A stretch of 64,000 bases of DNA from Rhodocyclales bacterium (GTDB taxonomy: Bacteria > Pseudomonadota > Gammaproteobacteria > Burkholderiales > Rhodocyclaceae), in contig JAPLQX010000027.1 of assembly GCA_026399435.1 (NCBI GenBank), forward strand, positions 1 through 64,000. Direction: 5' to 3'. The notes below the pieces were generated by a model that was not told the DNA's origin, did no database searches, and saw only the letters and a program-made list of their open reading frames with translations. Shown here in pieces: positions 32,732-40,996 of the stretch. Each line of letters starts with the position of its first letter. Within the stretch, counting starts at the first letter, position 1. A program made the translations under genes and the position numbers.

Positions 32732-32761
32732 AAAAAAGCCGGGGTGATGCCGCTCCCCGGC
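32732..32761 (-). terminator. Rho-independent terminator between dgt and gltB
   Basis: On the minus strand GCCGGGG pairs with CCCCGGC across a 10-base loop and is followed directly by TTTTTT. It lies 92 bases after the dgt stop and 29 bases before the gltB start, so gltBD should have its own promoter or receive read-through. Confidence 0.85.
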
Positions 32762-32852
32762 CTTGGATGGCCCGCCGAACACGGCGGACGAACTTGCAAA
32801 TATACCGTCAAAAGCCTCGGAATTCAAGACGCTGCAACGCAGCATCGGGACA

Positions 32853-33977
32853 TCACAGTTCGCCGACCGAGAACAGGCGGCGATGCTCCTTCATCGAGTA
32901 GCGATCGGTCATGCCGGCGATATAGTCGGCGGTGACGCGCGGGAGGCTCTCGTTCGCCGCCATGTCCTGGTATTGGGGCGGCAGCAGTCGCGGATCGGCG
33001 ACAAAAGCATTGAACAGGTCGTGAATGATGCGGCGCGCCTTGGTCGTCATGCGCAGCACCTGATAGTGCTGGTACAAATGCTGCCGCAGAAAGCCCTTGA
33101 GTGCGCGGTTTTCGGCCTGCATCGAGTCGGTGAAGGCAATCATCGCCGGAGCGGCATGGACATCCCCCAGACTGCCCGGGGCCGCTGCGGCGATTCGCCG
33201 CGCCGATTCGGCGAGGAGATCGGTGACCTGGGCGTCGATCATGCGCCGGATGGTCTCGTGCACGCGCCGGCGGCCCGGCAGGTGCGGAAACTCGGCATCG
33301 GCTTCGGCCGCATGGCGGGCGAAGAGGCTGACGCCTTCAAGCTGCTCCAGCGTGAGCAGTCCCGAACGCAGTCCGTCATCGACATCGTGGTTGTTGTAGG
33401 CGATCTCGTCGGCGAGATTGCAGATTTGCGCCTCGAGGGAGGGCCGGCGGCCCTCGATAAAACGCCTGCCGAGCTCGCCCAACTCGCGGGCGCGCGCCGG
33501 CGAGCAATGCTTGAGAATGCCCTCGCGCGTCTCGAACATCAGGTTGAGCCCGTCAAAAGCCCCATAGCGCTCTTCCAGGCGATCGACGATGCGCAGGCTT
33601 TGGAGATTGTGTTCGAAGCCTCCGTGCGCCTGCATGCACTCGTTCAGCGCATCCTGGCCGGCGTGGCCGAACGGAGTATGGCCGAGGTCGTGCGCCAGGG
33701 CGATGGCCTCCACCAGGTCGTCGTTGAGATGCAGGGCACGCGCGATCGAGCGCGCGATCTGGGCGACTTCGATGCTGTGCGTGAGGCGGGTGCGAAACAG
33801 GTCGCCTTCATGGTTCACGAAAACCTGCGTCTTGTATTCGAGGCGACGGAATGCGGTCGAATGTACGATGCGATCGCGATCGCGCTGAAACTCGCTACGC
33901 GCCTTGGGGCGCGGCTCAGCGACGGCGCGCCCGCGACTGGCGGCGTCGGCAACGGCGTAAGGCGCCAGATCACTCAC
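32853..33977 (-). CDS. dgt: Deoxyguanosinetriphosphate triphosphohydrolase-like protein
   Basis: HD-domain dNTP triphosphohydrolase; 374 residues from a GTG at 33977, which has GAGG eight bases upstream and overlaps the aroB stop. An ATG at 34028 would add 17 residues. The N-terminal signature [20 protein letters not shown] is typical. HD residues lie in [14 protein letters not shown] and [17 protein letters not shown], with the further Asp in [20 protein letters not shown]. Such enzymes tune dNTP pools. It is downstream of aroKB in the usual betaproteobacterial order. Confidence 0.93.
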   Translation of the reverse strand: MSDLAPYAVADAASRGRAVAEPRPKARSEFQRDRDRIVHSTAFRRLEYKTQVFVNHEGDLFRTRLTHSIEVAQIARSIARALHLNDDLVEAIALAHDLGHTPFGHAGQDALNECMQAHGGFEHNLQSLRIVDRLEERYGAFDGLNLMFETREGILKHCSPARARELGELGRRFIEGRRPSLEAQICNLADEIAYNNHDVDDGLRSGLLTLEQLEGVSLFARHAAEADAEFPHLPGRRRVHETIRRMIDAQVTDLLAESARRIAAAAPGSLGDVHAAPAMIAFTDSMQAENRALKGFLRQHLYQHYQVLRMTTKARRIIHDLFNAFVADPRLLPPQYQDMAANESLPRVTADYIAGMTDRYSMKEHRRLFSVGEL

Positions 33978-35064
33978 GGCAGCAGGCCTCGATGGCCGCG
34001 ACAATGTCCTCGCGCGGCGCATCGGCATAAGTCACGGCGTCGCCGAGCGCCTTGAGCAGCACGAGGCGCAAGCTGCCAGCGATGACCTTCTTGTCATGGG
34101 ACATCAGTTCGAGATAACGCTCCGCACCGAGGCTGGCGCCTTTCACGGGCAAGCCGGCGCGTTGCAGGACGGCGCGGACGCGGTCGACGTCGGCGCCGGA
34201 CAGCCAGCCCAGACGGCGTGAGAGTTCGACCGCCATCATCATGCCGGCCGAAACCGCCTCGCCGTGCAGCCATTCACCATAACCCATGCCGGTTTCGATG
34301 GCGTGGCCGAAGGTGTGGCCAAGATTGAGCAGCGCCCGGCCACCGGCCGCAGCCGTCTCGTATTCATCCGCCGCCACGACCTCGGCCTTGTTGGCGCAGG
34401 AACGCTCGATCGCATGCGCGAGCAAGTCACCGTCGCGCGCGAGCAGGCCGTCCATGGCGGCTTCCAGCCACGAGAGAAAAGGCAGATCGCGAATCAGCCC
34501 GTACTTGATGACTTCCGCCATACCGGCTGACAGTTCCCGATCCGGCAGCGTCTTCAGTGTGTCGGTATCGGCCAGCACCAGCTTCGGCTGCCAGAAGGCG
34601 CCTACCATGTTCTTGCCGCGCGGATGGTTGATGCCCGTCTTGCCGCCGACCGAGGAATCCACCTGCGAGAGCAACGTGGTCGGCATCTGGATGAACGGCA
34701 CGCCGCGCTGATACGTGGCGGCGGCAAACCCCGCCAGATCGCCGATGACACCGCCGCCGAGGGCCATGATCGTCGTACTCCGGTCGCAACGATTGGCCAG
34801 CAGGGCGTCGTAGATCAGGTTGAGCGACTCCCAAGTCTTGTACGCTTCGCCATCGGGAAGGATGATCGGCGTAACGCCAACGCCGACTCCTTCGAGCGCC
34901 TTGACCACGACGTCCAGATACAGGGGTGCCACGGCGGTGTTGCTGACCAGTGCGATGCGCGGCGTGCGCAGAAACGGAAGGATCAGGTCGCCGCGGGACA
35001 GCAGGCCGCCGCCGATCAGGATCGGGTAGCTGCGTTCGCCCAGCGCGAGATTCAAGCGGCGCAT
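33970..35064 (-). CDS. aroB: 3-dehydroquinate synthase
   Basis: Second step of the shikimate pathway, converting DAHP to 3-dehydroquinate with NAD and a metal. It has 364 residues. NAD-binding motifs: [20 protein letters not shown] and [20 protein letters not shown], then [20 protein letters not shown] and [20 protein letters not shown]. The metal ligands are the Glu in [14 protein letters not shown] and the His residues in [12 protein letters not shown] and [11 protein letters not shown]. The start overlaps aroK by 13 bases. Confidence 0.97.
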   Translation of the reverse strand: MRRLNLALGERSYPILIGGGLLSRGDLILPFLRTPRIALVSNTAVAPLYLDVVVKALEGVGVGVTPIILPDGEAYKTWESLNLIYDALLANRCDRSTTIMALGGGVIGDLAGFAAATYQRGVPFIQMPTTLLSQVDSSVGGKTGINHPRGKNMVGAFWQPKLVLADTDTLKTLPDRELSAGMAEVIKYGLIRDLPFLSWLEAAMDGLLARDGDLLAHAIERSCANKAEVVAADEYETAAAGGRALLNLGHTFGHAIETGMGYGEWLHGEAVSAGMMMAVELSRRLGWLSGADVDRVRAVLQRAGLPVKGASLGAERYLELMSHDKKVIAGSLRLVLLKALGDAVTYADAPREDIVAAIEACCRE

Positions 35065-35579
35065 TGTTTGTGCAACTCCCTTTCCACCAGCTTCACCAGC
35101 GAACTGATGCTGCCGCCCAGACTGTTGACGATGATGTCGGCGACTTCGCGGTACAGGGGATCGCGCTCGGCGAACAGCTCCTCGATCTTCTGCATTGGAT
35201 CGGCGACCTGCAGCAGCGGCCGGTTTGGATCAAGTCGGGTTCGCTCGAAGAGCAGGCGCGGCGTGGCGTGAAGATAAATCACCGTCCCGCCCCGCTTCAA
35301 CGCGGCACGATTTTCAGGACGGAGTATGGCGCCACCGCCCGTTGCAACGATCAGGTTCGATTGATCGGCGAGGTCCGCGATGACTTTCGACTCGCGATCG
35401 CGAAACCCCAGTTCGCCCTCGATGTCGAAAATCAGCGGAATCCTGACGCCGGTGCGCGCCTCGATCTCGTGATCGGCATCGATGAAAGACCGCTGCAGGC
35501 GCCTTGCCAGCTGACGGCCGACCGTCGTCTTGCCCGCACCGGGCATGCCTATCAGGTAGATGTTGTTCTTTGCATTCAC
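35052..35579 (-). CDS. aroK: Shikimate kinase
   Basis: Phosphorylates shikimate at the 3-OH; 175 residues. P-loop GMPGAGKTT (12-20). The shikimate-binding residues are in [13 protein letters not shown] (D-x-D) and the RDRES segment. [20 protein letters not shown] contains the conserved Gly-rich strand, and RPLLQVADP holds the lid Arg. It lies downstream of pilQ, but a strong terminator (35601-35628) separates the two. Confidence 0.96.
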   Translation of the reverse strand: MNAKNNIYLIGMPGAGKTTVGRQLARRLQRSFIDADHEIEARTGVRIPLIFDIEGELGFRDRESKVIADLADQSNLIVATGGGAILRPENRAALKRGGTVIYLHATPRLLFERTRLDPNRPLLQVADPMQKIEELFAERDPLYREVADIIVNSLGGSISSLVKLVERELHKQCAA

Positions 35580-35600
35580 CAGCGAATTGTAGCAGCGCGA

Positions 35601-35628
35601 AAGAAAGGGGCCGGCTTGCGCCGGCCCC
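35601..35628 (-). terminator. Rho-independent terminator after pilQ
   Basis: On the minus strand GGGGCCGGC pairs with GCCGGCCCC (nine bp, four-base loop), and TTTCTTTC follows. It lies 23 bases after the pilQ stop and 22 bases before the aroK start, so aroK transcription from the pil operon is at least attenuated. Confidence 0.8.
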
Positions 35629-35650
35629 TGTCAGTCAATTCGGCTTCGGC

Positions 35651-37873
35651 TCAGCGCTGCGTCAGTGTCTCGCTGATGATGCGCGGCGTGATGAAAACCA
35701 GCAGTTCGCTGCGCGACTGGCTCTTGGTAGTAGTCTTGAACAGGAAGCCGACGTAAGGCAGGTCACCAAGGAAGGGAACGCGGTCCTGCGTCTGGATGTC
35801 GGATTCCCTGGCAAATCCGCCGATGACCACCGTGCCACCATTTTCGACAATCACGCTGGTGGTAATGGTGTTGGTGTCCAAGCTGCCGGTCGTCGCATTG
35901 GTGATGGTGCTTTTTGCAATGTTCAGCTCAAGACTGATGCGGTTGTCCGGATTTACCGACGGCGTCACACCCAGGGTCAGAGGCGCCGAGAATGTCTGGT
36001 AGATCGGCAGGCCGGTCGTCGCATTGACTCCGGTAAGAATGGTCACCTGCTGGGTGCTGTTGATCGTCGCTGCCTTGCGATTCAGAGTGACGATGCGCGG
36101 CGATGAAATAGTCTTGTTGCGCGAGTCGTTCTCCGCCGCCTGCAATTCCAGCGAAATGAGTTTCGTCGCGGCGCTGTTGAACAGCATCAGTCCGAAATTG
36201 GCGGCCCCTGCCAGCGTATAGCTCGGCCGGAAGATGTTCGTGCTGGTGGTCAGCGAGGGTGTCGGATTGGCTCCGTAGATGTCCAGATTGTTGCCGGTAT
36301 TCAGCGGGGCGGTAGTGAACACGCCGCGCGTCGTGTTGGTTCCGGGAATCTGGTAGCCTTGTTGCTGGAAATTGAAGGCGTTCAGCCTCACCCCCAGCGA
36401 ATTGCTGAACCCCGTGGATGCCTCGACAATGCGGGCCTCGATCATCACCTGCTTGGGCGGGACGTCTACGTTGCGAATGACTTCGCGAATGGATTCAACC
36501 ACCGCAAGCGTGTCACGGACAAATACCTGATTGGTGGCGTCATGCACCGAGATGCTGCCGCGTGAGGTGAGCATGCCCTTGCCGGTGCTGCCCGCGGCGA
36601 CGGCACCTGCAGCAGCCGGCGCCGCTGACGGCGCGCCCGCAGCCGGGGCTGCTCCCGCGGCGGCGGGGGCGGCTGCGAAGCTGCTATTCACCAGCGAGAC
36701 GATGTCTGCGGCCTTGACATAGTTGAGCTTGAAGGTTTCCGCCACGAGTGGCGCAATATCGCTCGCCCGCGCCAGCTCATCGGCGTTGTCCTGGTCACGC
36801 TTTTGCAACACGGCCCGATCGCCAAACAGGACGACGTCATTGCGCACGCGCATGCCGGAATTGACTTGCGCCATGATGATCTCAAGCGCCTGGTCATAGG
36901 GAATGTTGTCGAGATTTGCGGTGACGGTCCTGCCATTCAGCGAGGGATCGATCAGCACGTTCTTGCCTGAAATGTCAGCGAGGGTGCGCAGCACCATGGC
37001 CGCGTCGGCGCCAAAGAAGTTGATCGAAACCTTTTGCCCCTGATCCCCGCTCTGAACCAGCTTGTTGGCTTCATCCGCCGGTATCGGCTTGACTTCGATG
37101 GTCAGCTGGTTGTTGGCCAGGTGAGCCTGGTGAAACCAGCGGCCGCGGGCAGCAATGTCGAGGCGCGTCATATTCCCCATGGCGCGTGAGGTGATCGTTG
37201 TTACCGGAGTGGCGAAGTCATTGACGTCGCGCCGGTTCTGCAGGCGATCGGGGAGTTCCACGTCACGCAATTCGACGGTGATCCCGGGACCGGCGCGACG
37301 GATGTCGATAGGCACGGTGCCATCGGTCAGATCGACGGTGATCGTCGCTTGCCCGTCTTCACCGCGGCGGAACGTGATATCGCGGATGGCGGCGACATCA
37401 GCGGCCATGGCCGGCTTCCCTGCCGCGGCGGCCGGCATGCTCGGCTGATAGATGCTCGGTGCCGGCTCCTGGCTGGCCTGAACACCCTGTGACTGCAGCT
37501 TGATGAAAAGAACGTCGCCGGCAATCTCGGTTGAGAACTTGGTTGGCCGATAAAGATTCAGCACCAGTCGCGTCAATTTATCGGTTTGCACCAGATTCAG
37601 ACTCTTGAGATCGCCCTCGGCCACCTGCACGGTGGACTGACCCGACTGGTTGTCGGTCTGGGGAAAGTCGATCACCACGCGCGGCGGCTCTACCACGCTC
37701 CAATTTCCCGGCATTGACTTCAGGGGGGCGGACATTTGCACCTTCAGCAGCATCTGATCGCCGTCGCGTCTGACCTGGACCTGCTTGATGGAGTTTTCAG
37801 CCGCGATCGATGCACCGGGCAGGGCAAGCCAGAAGCCCAGAATGGCGCATGCGGCAGTTTTGAACTTATTCAT
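35651..37873 (-). CDS. pilQ: Type IV pilus secretin PilQ
   Basis: Outer-membrane pore through which the pilus passes. It has 740 residues from the ATG at 37873, with GGAGG upstream; a longer in-frame reading overlaps pilP and is rejected. Signal peptide 1-25. Two AMIN peptidoglycan-binding domains lie at about 27-132 and 160-272. An STN/N0 domain is at about 288-350 (KVSINFFGADAAMVLRTLAD), and an N1 domain follows, interrupted at about 410-432 by an Ala/Pro/Gly low-complexity stretch. The secretin barrel is at about 480-735 with VPFLGDLPYVGFLFKTTTKS near the end. It is last in pilMNOPQ. Confidence 0.96.
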   Translation of the reverse strand: MNKFKTAACAILGFWLALPGASIAAENSIKQVQVRRDGDQMLLKVQMSAPLKSMPGNWSVVEPPRVVIDFPQTDNQSGQSTVQVAEGDLKSLNLVQTDKLTRLVLNLYRPTKFSTEIAGDVLFIKLQSQGVQASQEPAPSIYQPSMPAAAAGKPAMAADVAAIRDITFRRGEDGQATITVDLTDGTVPIDIRRAGPGITVELRDVELPDRLQNRRDVNDFATPVTTITSRAMGNMTRLDIAARGRWFHQAHLANNQLTIEVKPIPADEANKLVQSGDQGQKVSINFFGADAAMVLRTLADISGKNVLIDPSLNGRTVTANLDNIPYDQALEIIMAQVNSGMRVRNDVVLFGDRAVLQKRDQDNADELARASDIAPLVAETFKLNYVKAADIVSLVNSSFAAAPAAAGAAPAAGAPSAAPAAAGAVAAGSTGKGMLTSRGSISVHDATNQVFVRDTLAVVESIREVIRNVDVPPKQVMIEARIVEASTGFSNSLGVRLNAFNFQQQGYQIPGTNTTRGVFTTAPLNTGNNLDIYGANPTPSLTTSTNIFRPSYTLAGAANFGLMLFNSAATKLISLELQAAENDSRNKTISSPRIVTLNRKAATINSTQQVTILTGVNATTGLPIYQTFSAPLTLGVTPSVNPDNRISLELNIAKSTITNATTGSLDTNTITTSVIVENGGTVVIGGFARESDIQTQDRVPFLGDLPYVGFLFKTTTKSQSRSELLVFITPRIISETLTQR

Positions 37874-38394
37874 TAACGTCCTCCTTCTTTCGGCACAGCG
37901 AGCAGTTTCTCCTGCTCCACCCATGCGCCGTTGGCATCCTTGACGGTTTCAAGCACCGTAACGCCATCCTTGGTAATCGCCGTGATCTTGCCGAAGCTGC
38001 GGCCCATGTATTCGCCCACACGCACGTGTTTTGGCTTGTTCGGTGGCGGGGTCTGAACCAGCGCATAGGGCACCTTGCCGGCCAAAATGACGCCCACCAC
38101 CCTCAGATCCTCGATCGGGAAGATCTCCAGCGGCTGCTGCGGCCGGGTGCGATCCGGCGCTGTCTTGTCTGCAACGGCCTCCAGCGTCACGATCTTTCCT
38201 GGAGCGAACGGAGACGTCAGCATCTCCGTTTCGTACGCGACCGCAGGGAAAGCGGCTATTTCCGGCAGGGGCGTCACTCTGCCCCTCATGCCTTTAGCCT
38301 CCTCACGCATCCATTGCCGGAGGTCCTGATGCTCTTCGGCAGCGCAACCCAGCAACAACAACGGGCAGAGCAAAAGGAGTCCGTTCAACTTCAT
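37873..38394 (-). CDS. pilP: Type IV pilus lipoprotein PilP
   Basis: Inner-membrane lipoprotein that connects the PilNO alignment complex to PilQ; 173 residues. The signal ends in the lipobox LLLGC (Cys17). The unstructured N-terminal part carries the PilN/O-binding segment (LRQWMREEAKGMRGRVTPLP), and the C-terminal beta domain contains FPIEDLRVVGVILAGKVPYA. Its TAA stop shares bases with the pilQ ATG (TAATG), so translation is coupled. Confidence 0.95.
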   Translation of the reverse strand: MKLNGLLLLCPLLLLGCAAEEHQDLRQWMREEAKGMRGRVTPLPEIAAFPAVAYETEMLTSPFAPGKIVTLEAVADKTAPDRTRPQQPLEIFPIEDLRVVGVILAGKVPYALVQTPPPNKPKHVRVGEYMGRSFGKITAITKDGVTVLETVKDANGAWVEQEKLLAVPKEGGR

Positions 38395-39158
38395 TTCTTG
38401 CCTCCCTTGGCGACTTGCTGGGCCTTCCTCTGATTGGCCAGTTCAGCTTCGTCAAGGTAACGGAAGGTCTTGGCAGTGGTTTTCAAAGCCAGCGATCCGT
38501 TCGCGTTGGTGCTCAAGTTGATGTCGTTCAGGGTAACGATGCGCGGCAGCTTGGCTAGATCTCCCGTGAACGCACCAATATCATGGTAGCTACCGGTGAG
38601 GTTGAGAGTTATCGGCACCTCGGCATAGAATTCCCTGGGAGCCTCGCCACCCGGCTTGAAGAGTTCGACGGCCAGACCCCGCGCCTGGGCCGCCTTGTTG
38701 ATGTCGACCAGCATGTCGCCCATCTCGGCCTTGTTCGGCAACTGCTTGAGCAAAGCGCCGAACGAGCGGTCGATTTCGGCCAGCTGGCGACGGTATTCAT
38801 CCAGATTCACGGCCTGCCTCTTCTTGTTCAGCCAATCTTCCTTGAGCTTGGCCTCCTGACCCTTCTTTGCTTCGAGTTCCTCCAGTTGGACGCTCCAGCC
38901 GATGGCGCCGAATCCCCAAGCGGCGGCAAGCAAGGCACAGAACAGACCGAGCAGAATGACGATGCGGGGGGCCAGCGGCCACAGCCCCGGATCCTTGGGA
39001 TCCAGAGTCTTGAAATCCATCGCCAACTGCTGAAAATCAATCAGGAGCTTCTTGGGCGCGGCGGGTTCTGCCTTGACATTGACAGCCTGTTTTTCGGCCA
39101 TGCGCTCGGCAGCCGATTTCCGCTTGAACATCGCAGGCAGAGAGGGCAGCTTCATCAT
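38391..39158 (-). CDS. pilO: Type IV pilus inner-membrane protein PilO
   Basis: Bitopic protein that pairs with PilN; 255 residues, somewhat longer than the usual 205-220 because of an N-terminal cytoplasmic extension of about 60 residues rich in Lys and Ala. The extension has a Met-Met start and MFKRKSAAERMAEKQAVNV. The membrane helix is about 67-88 (IVILLGLFCALLAAAWGFGA). A coiled coil follows (EELEAKKGQEAKLKEDWLNK), then the ferredoxin-like periplasmic domain (AVELFKPGGEAPREFYAEVP). ATGA overlaps with the neighbouring genes. Confidence 0.95.
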   Translation of the reverse strand: MMKLPSLPAMFKRKSAAERMAEKQAVNVKAEPAAPKKLLIDFQQLAMDFKTLDPKDPGLWPLAPRIVILLGLFCALLAAAWGFGAIGWSVQLEELEAKKGQEAKLKEDWLNKKRQAVNLDEYRRQLAEIDRSFGALLKQLPNKAEMGDMLVDINKAAQARGLAVELFKPGGEAPREFYAEVPITLNLTGSYHDIGAFTGDLAKLPRIVTLNDINLSTNANGSLALKTTAKTFRYLDEAELANQRKAQQVAKGGKK

Positions 39159-39739
39159 TTCTTCCCTTGTACCGGCGCCGGCTTGGCTGCGGCCGCACTC
39201 TGACGCGTGATCTGGGTGGTGATGCTGAACGCATTGAGGCGCCGGTTGGCCACCACCTCGGCCCTGGTCTCGATCAGGGTTGAATTCTCGAGCAGAGGCG
39301 ACTCATCGAGATTGTTCATCAGGGTAGTTATCCGCGCATTCGACTGCGCATAACCGGTAATGGTTATTCTTGGCCCGGCTTGCACCAGGGTGCGCAAATA
39401 GATGCCTTCCGGCACCTGCTTTGCCAACTCATTGAACAAGTGCACAATTTCCGTGCGGTTGGCCTGCAGCGCCTCGATCACCCGCTTGCGAGCCAACAGA
39501 GCGTTGGTCTGCTCCTGGATTTTCTTGATTTCGTCAATTTCCTTGTCGAGACTGGCGGTTTCGCGCTTGAGGAATTCATTCGTCTCGTTCTGCACGGCAA
39601 TCTGGCGATTGATCAGCGAGAAGCCGAGGAACCAGATCAATGCGACCAGCAGGGACACCAATCCCAGCAGGACATAGAACTGCTGGCGTCGTCCCTTGCG
39701 CTTCTCCTCACGATGGGGAAGGAGATTGATCCGGATCAT
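39155..39739 (-). CDS. pilN: Type IV pilus inner-membrane protein PilN
   Basis: 194 residues from the ATG at 39739, which gives the family N-terminus MIRINLLPHREEKRK; a reading ten codons longer lies inside pilM. The conserved IN-L-P motif binds PilM in the cytoplasm. One membrane helix (about 22-43) leads into a coiled coil (NETNEFLKRETASLDKEIDE) and the periplasmic domain (VPEGIYLRTLVQAGPRITIT). It overlaps pilM by four bases (ATGA). Confidence 0.96.
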   Translation of the reverse strand: MIRINLLPHREEKRKGRRQQFYVLLGLVSLLVALIWFLGFSLINRQIAVQNETNEFLKRETASLDKEIDEIKKIQEQTNALLARKRVIEALQANRTEIVHLFNELAKQVPEGIYLRTLVQAGPRITITGYAQSNARITTLMNNLDESPLLENSTLIETRAEVVANRRLNAFSITTQITRQSAAAAKPAPVQGKK

Positions 39740-40827
39740 TGATCGAACTTCCTGAGAGCCAGCCCGCAAGCCACCATCAGAGATGGCGCGTCTGCAGCGA
39801 GCTGCTTGGCGCGGATGCGCGGCGAAATCGCCATCCCGGCAAATGGATCGGCCAAAATCGTATTGACGTTGGTACGCTGACCGACGATTTCCGCTACACC
39901 CGGAACCAGCGCCGATCCGCCGGCAAGAATGATGTGATGCACTTCGTTGAACGGCGTTGAGGTGAAGAAGAACTGCAGCGCGCGCGCGACTTCCTGCGCC
40001 ATGTTTTCAATGAAGGGATGAAGAATTTCTGCTTCGTAGTTGTCGGGCGGCGTGCCCGAACGCTTCAGGTTCTCGGCTTCCTCCGGGCCCATGCCGTAGG
40101 CGCGCATGATCTCCTCGGTGAGTTGCGCCCCGCCGAAAGCCTGCTCGCGCGCATAGAGCTGCTGATCGTCCTTCATGATGGTGACCTTCATGGCCGAGGC
40201 GCCCACATCCACCAGCGCCACGATCTGGCCCACCCCTTCACGAGGAAGCTGCTTGGTCACCAGTTCGTACGCGGCCTGGGTCGCGTAGGCCTCGACATCC
40301 ATCACCACCGGCTTCAGCTCGGCCACTTCCGCAGCGGCGACGCGGTCTTCTACCTTCTCCTTGCGGGACGCTGCCAGCAATACCTCAACGTCGTCGGGGC
40401 TCGAGGGTGCCGGACCGATCACCTGGAAATCGAGATTGACCTCCTCCAGAGCAAACGGGATGTACTGATTGGCTTCCGATTCGACCTGGACCTCCATCTC
40501 CTGCTCGCGCAGACTCGCGGGCAGTGAAATCTTCTTGGTGATCACCGCAGAAGTCGGCAGTGCCATGGCGATAAAACGCGTCGAGGTGCCCAGTCGCTTC
40601 CAGCAACGCTGAAGTGCTTCGGCCACAACATCAAGCGATGCCAGGTTGCCATCGACCACGGCATCCTTGGGCAATGGCTCGATCGCGTAGCGCTCAACCC
40701 GCGGCTGCCCCTTGCCGGCATCTACCAACTCGACCATTTTGATGGCGGTCGAGCTGATATCCACACCGATCAGCGGACGGAGCTTCGGGTTAAAGATCGA
40801 CTTCAGGGCCGAGACATCGATCTGCAA
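39736..40827 (-). CDS. pilM: Type IV pilus actin-like protein PilM
   Basis: Cytoplasmic actin-like ATPase fold that binds the PilN tail; 363 residues from a TTG at 40827, with AAAGGAAAAA upstream. The first phosphate-binding loop is GVDISSTAIKMVELV. Later come IVALVDVGASAMKVTIMKD (second loop) and HHIILAGGSALVPGVAEIV (adenosine-binding). It is first in the pil operon and divergent from mrcA. Family membership and length are standard. Confidence 0.96.
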   Translation of the reverse strand: MQIDVSALKSIFNPKLRPLIGVDISSTAIKMVELVDAGKGQPRVERYAIEPLPKDAVVDGNLASLDVVAEALQRCWKRLGTSTRFIAMALPTSAVITKKISLPASLREQEMEVQVESEANQYIPFALEEVNLDFQVIGPAPSSPDDVEVLLAASRKEKVEDRVAAAEVAELKPVVMDVEAYATQAAYELVTKQLPREGVGQIVALVDVGASAMKVTIMKDDQQLYAREQAFGGAQLTEEIMRAYGMGPEEAENLKRSGTPPDNYEAEILHPFIENMAQEVARALQFFFTSTPFNEVHHIILAGGSALVPGVAEIVGQRTNVNTILADPFAGMAISPRIRAKQLAADAPSLMVACGLALRKFDQ

Positions 40828-40882
40828 AGAATTTTTCCTTTAAAAATATTGCGTTACGCGCTATACAGATAATTTACTTCAG

Positions 40883-40911
40883 ATGCTAGCAGCAACTATA
40901 TCGCCTGTAAA
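40883..40911 (-). promoter_or_regulatory. Candidate sigma-70 promoter for pilMNOPQ
   Basis: On the minus strand TTTACA (40906-40911) and TAGCAT (40883-40888) are separated by exactly 17 bases, about 56 bases before the pilM start. It lies in the 169-base AT-richer gap shared with the divergent mrcA. No clear promoter for mrcA was recognised in the same gap. Confidence 0.45.
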
Positions 40912-40996
40912 GCAAAAAGATCACGGATGAACAAGCGGAGCGTGTCTTCAGCGCCACAGCTATAATCCTACGCGCCGCCTTCCACCCCGTCCATTC

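Noticed and set aside
36600..36680. A repeat copy in the pilQ low-complexity stretch
   Set aside because: It contains GGCGCCGCTGACGGCG, but the whole stretch is Ala/Pro/Gly low complexity, so similarity is not informative.
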